Below, one piece after another: positions 62,914 to 64,000 of a stretch of 64,000 nt of DNA. The position numbers and the translations under genes are program-made. Each line of letters begins with the position of its first letter. The first letter of the stretch is position 1. This stretch comes from Rhabdornis inornatus. Taxonomy: Eukaryota; Chordata; Aves; Passeriformes; Rhabdornithidae. The notes under the pieces were generated by a model, which saw only the letters and a list, made by a program, of their open reading frames with translations, was not told the origin of the DNA and did not search any database. The stretch covers positions 4,306,305 to 4,370,304 of the forward strand of contig VWZS01009934.1 of the NCBI GenBank assembly GCA_013397075.1, written 5' to 3'.

Positions 62914-64000
62914 GTAAGGATTTTTGTTCTAGTTCTGCTCATATTCTTGGGACAATATACTGGAGTTTAGAAAATGAATAGGTCCTGATTGTGGTTAGCA
63001 TCTTCTAGTACTTTCAGTTTAAATATTATTTAAAAACAATTCACTTGAAGACCAGTTCAACACTTGTATTAGCAGTGAGGAACACAGCTATCCATCTTTC
63101 AGCTTTCAGAAATGGATGGCCACGGGCCTTGGGGAAGGTTTATCTCAGCTTTCCTCGTTAAAGTACTCATTAACAGCTTAACCATGAGTAGTCCCTTGGG
63201 TCTACTATAAAATGTAGTCTGTAAAGTTGCTCTTGTGCTCAACAGAGGAGTTTGGTGAGGCTGCAGGGTGGACATGGTTCATGTCAGGAGGCTTCTCAGC
63301 AACATGTCAGTGTTGAACCTTATCTGGTCTGCTGGAGCAGAACTTGCCAGGTACCCTCTCTTTGTACTCCCCTTTCCACACCACTGACCTGCTGCAGTGC
63401 TTGAACTGGCTAAACTGGAGGGTTTAAATGGTAACTGTTTCACCTCAGTTTGCTGTATTTCTCCGTAGACGGATTGAAAAGAATGTAATGGGAAAAAGGA
63501 TGCCACAGTGGTGTGACTTTCTGAGGAAAGCTCCCTCTAGTGTAAAGTCTGCTGGAGTTCATATAGTGCTTTCTCTGTATGGGATTGTTTCTGATTTGAC
63601 AGGTGGGAGGAGGAAAAGAGGATGAGCAGATCCTGCTGCTTTGTTTCCATGTCTGCCAGCCAGCTGAGATGCAGCAAAAAATGCATAGAAAATCAACTGG
63701 ATATTGCTCTTGTTTCAGTAGGTCTAGATAATGGTTTAGTACCACGGTGTAAACTAGTGATGTGCAAAACATTTATTTTTCTAATATAAAAGATTTGCCT
63801 TTAGAAGGAGTTTTGGCTGCAGTGGGGGGTGCTTCTGTGTCCAGCTGTCTGCACCAGCACAGCGGTTTGGAGTGGTGGTGCAGCTCTGAACTGTCTCCGT
63901 TGCCTTGCTCTGATTTACAGCCTGGTTTCTGTGCATGTCAGTGAGACGTGTCCCGAAGGAGAGGAAACAGGAAGCTCTCCTCCACATGTGCTCTAGTGCT
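62914..64000. other. Non-coding end of window, no gene recognised
   Basis: Short open frames on both strands (to about 110 codons at 63440-63772, minus) lack recognisable motifs. No repeat family was recognised. The window ends inside this stretch, so an exon just beyond it cannot be excluded. Confidence 0.6.

Noticed and set aside
1..64000. CRISPR arrays, operons, bacterial promoters or phage-like modules
   Set aside because: No regularly spaced repeats, no dense coding, and clear avian CR1 elements. This is vertebrate nuclear DNA.
1..64000. tRNA or rRNA genes
   Set aside because: No A-box/B-box pair with a cloverleaf-compatible spacing and no rRNA core words were seen by eye. A covariance-model scan could still find a degenerate copy.

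Overview
The window reads as vertebrate, and specifically avian, nuclear DNA. It is AT-rich (clearly below half G+C by eye), sparse in CpG, and broken by stop codons in all frames. The diagnostic features are three fragments of CR1 LINEs, the dominant bird retroposon: 27302-27542 (minus strand), 34788-34899 (plus) and 56679-56840 (plus). A short stretch at 14133-14245 starts like a songbird endogenous-retrovirus LTR. If that holds, it favours a passerine, but weakly.

I recognise no protein-coding exon, tRNA, rRNA or known small RNA. The longest open frames are about 145-151 codons (36795-37232 minus, 55136-55591 plus). They are low-complexity, unfamiliar, and about what chance gives in 64 kb. 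The window is therefore either intergenic (gene-desert-like) or inside one very large intron. The sequence alone does not decide between these.

Layout. 1-14130: unremarkable AT-rich DNA with short simple repeats (poly-T 4201, AG 4269, GATT 4344, CTG 9141). 14133-14245: LTR-like fragment. 14930-15040: small CpG-bearing hairpin region. 15040-25600: nothing recognised apart from one short inverted repeat. 25630-25741: a CpG pocket with two convergent CTCF-like motifs, the best single regulatory candidate. 27302-27542: CR1. 28955-33800: a cluster of sequences that look like conserved non-coding (enhancer-type) elements, densest at 31300-32520. 34788-34899: CR1. 35000-56600: mostly featureless, with a CpG/AT element near 42410, a CCAAT hairpin at 42244, and GC-richer patches at 43780, 45130 and 47800. 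56679-56840: CR1. 56850-64000: a GC-rich patch at 58090, a GC-richer stretch at 61190, enhancer-like patches at 61690-62340, and a possible non-coding exon at 62456-62913.

No set of genes working together can be described, because no gene is supported. If the window has a function, it is most likely cis-regulatory. I found no convincing new biological system. The conserved-element calls rest on composition and motif content, not on alignment.
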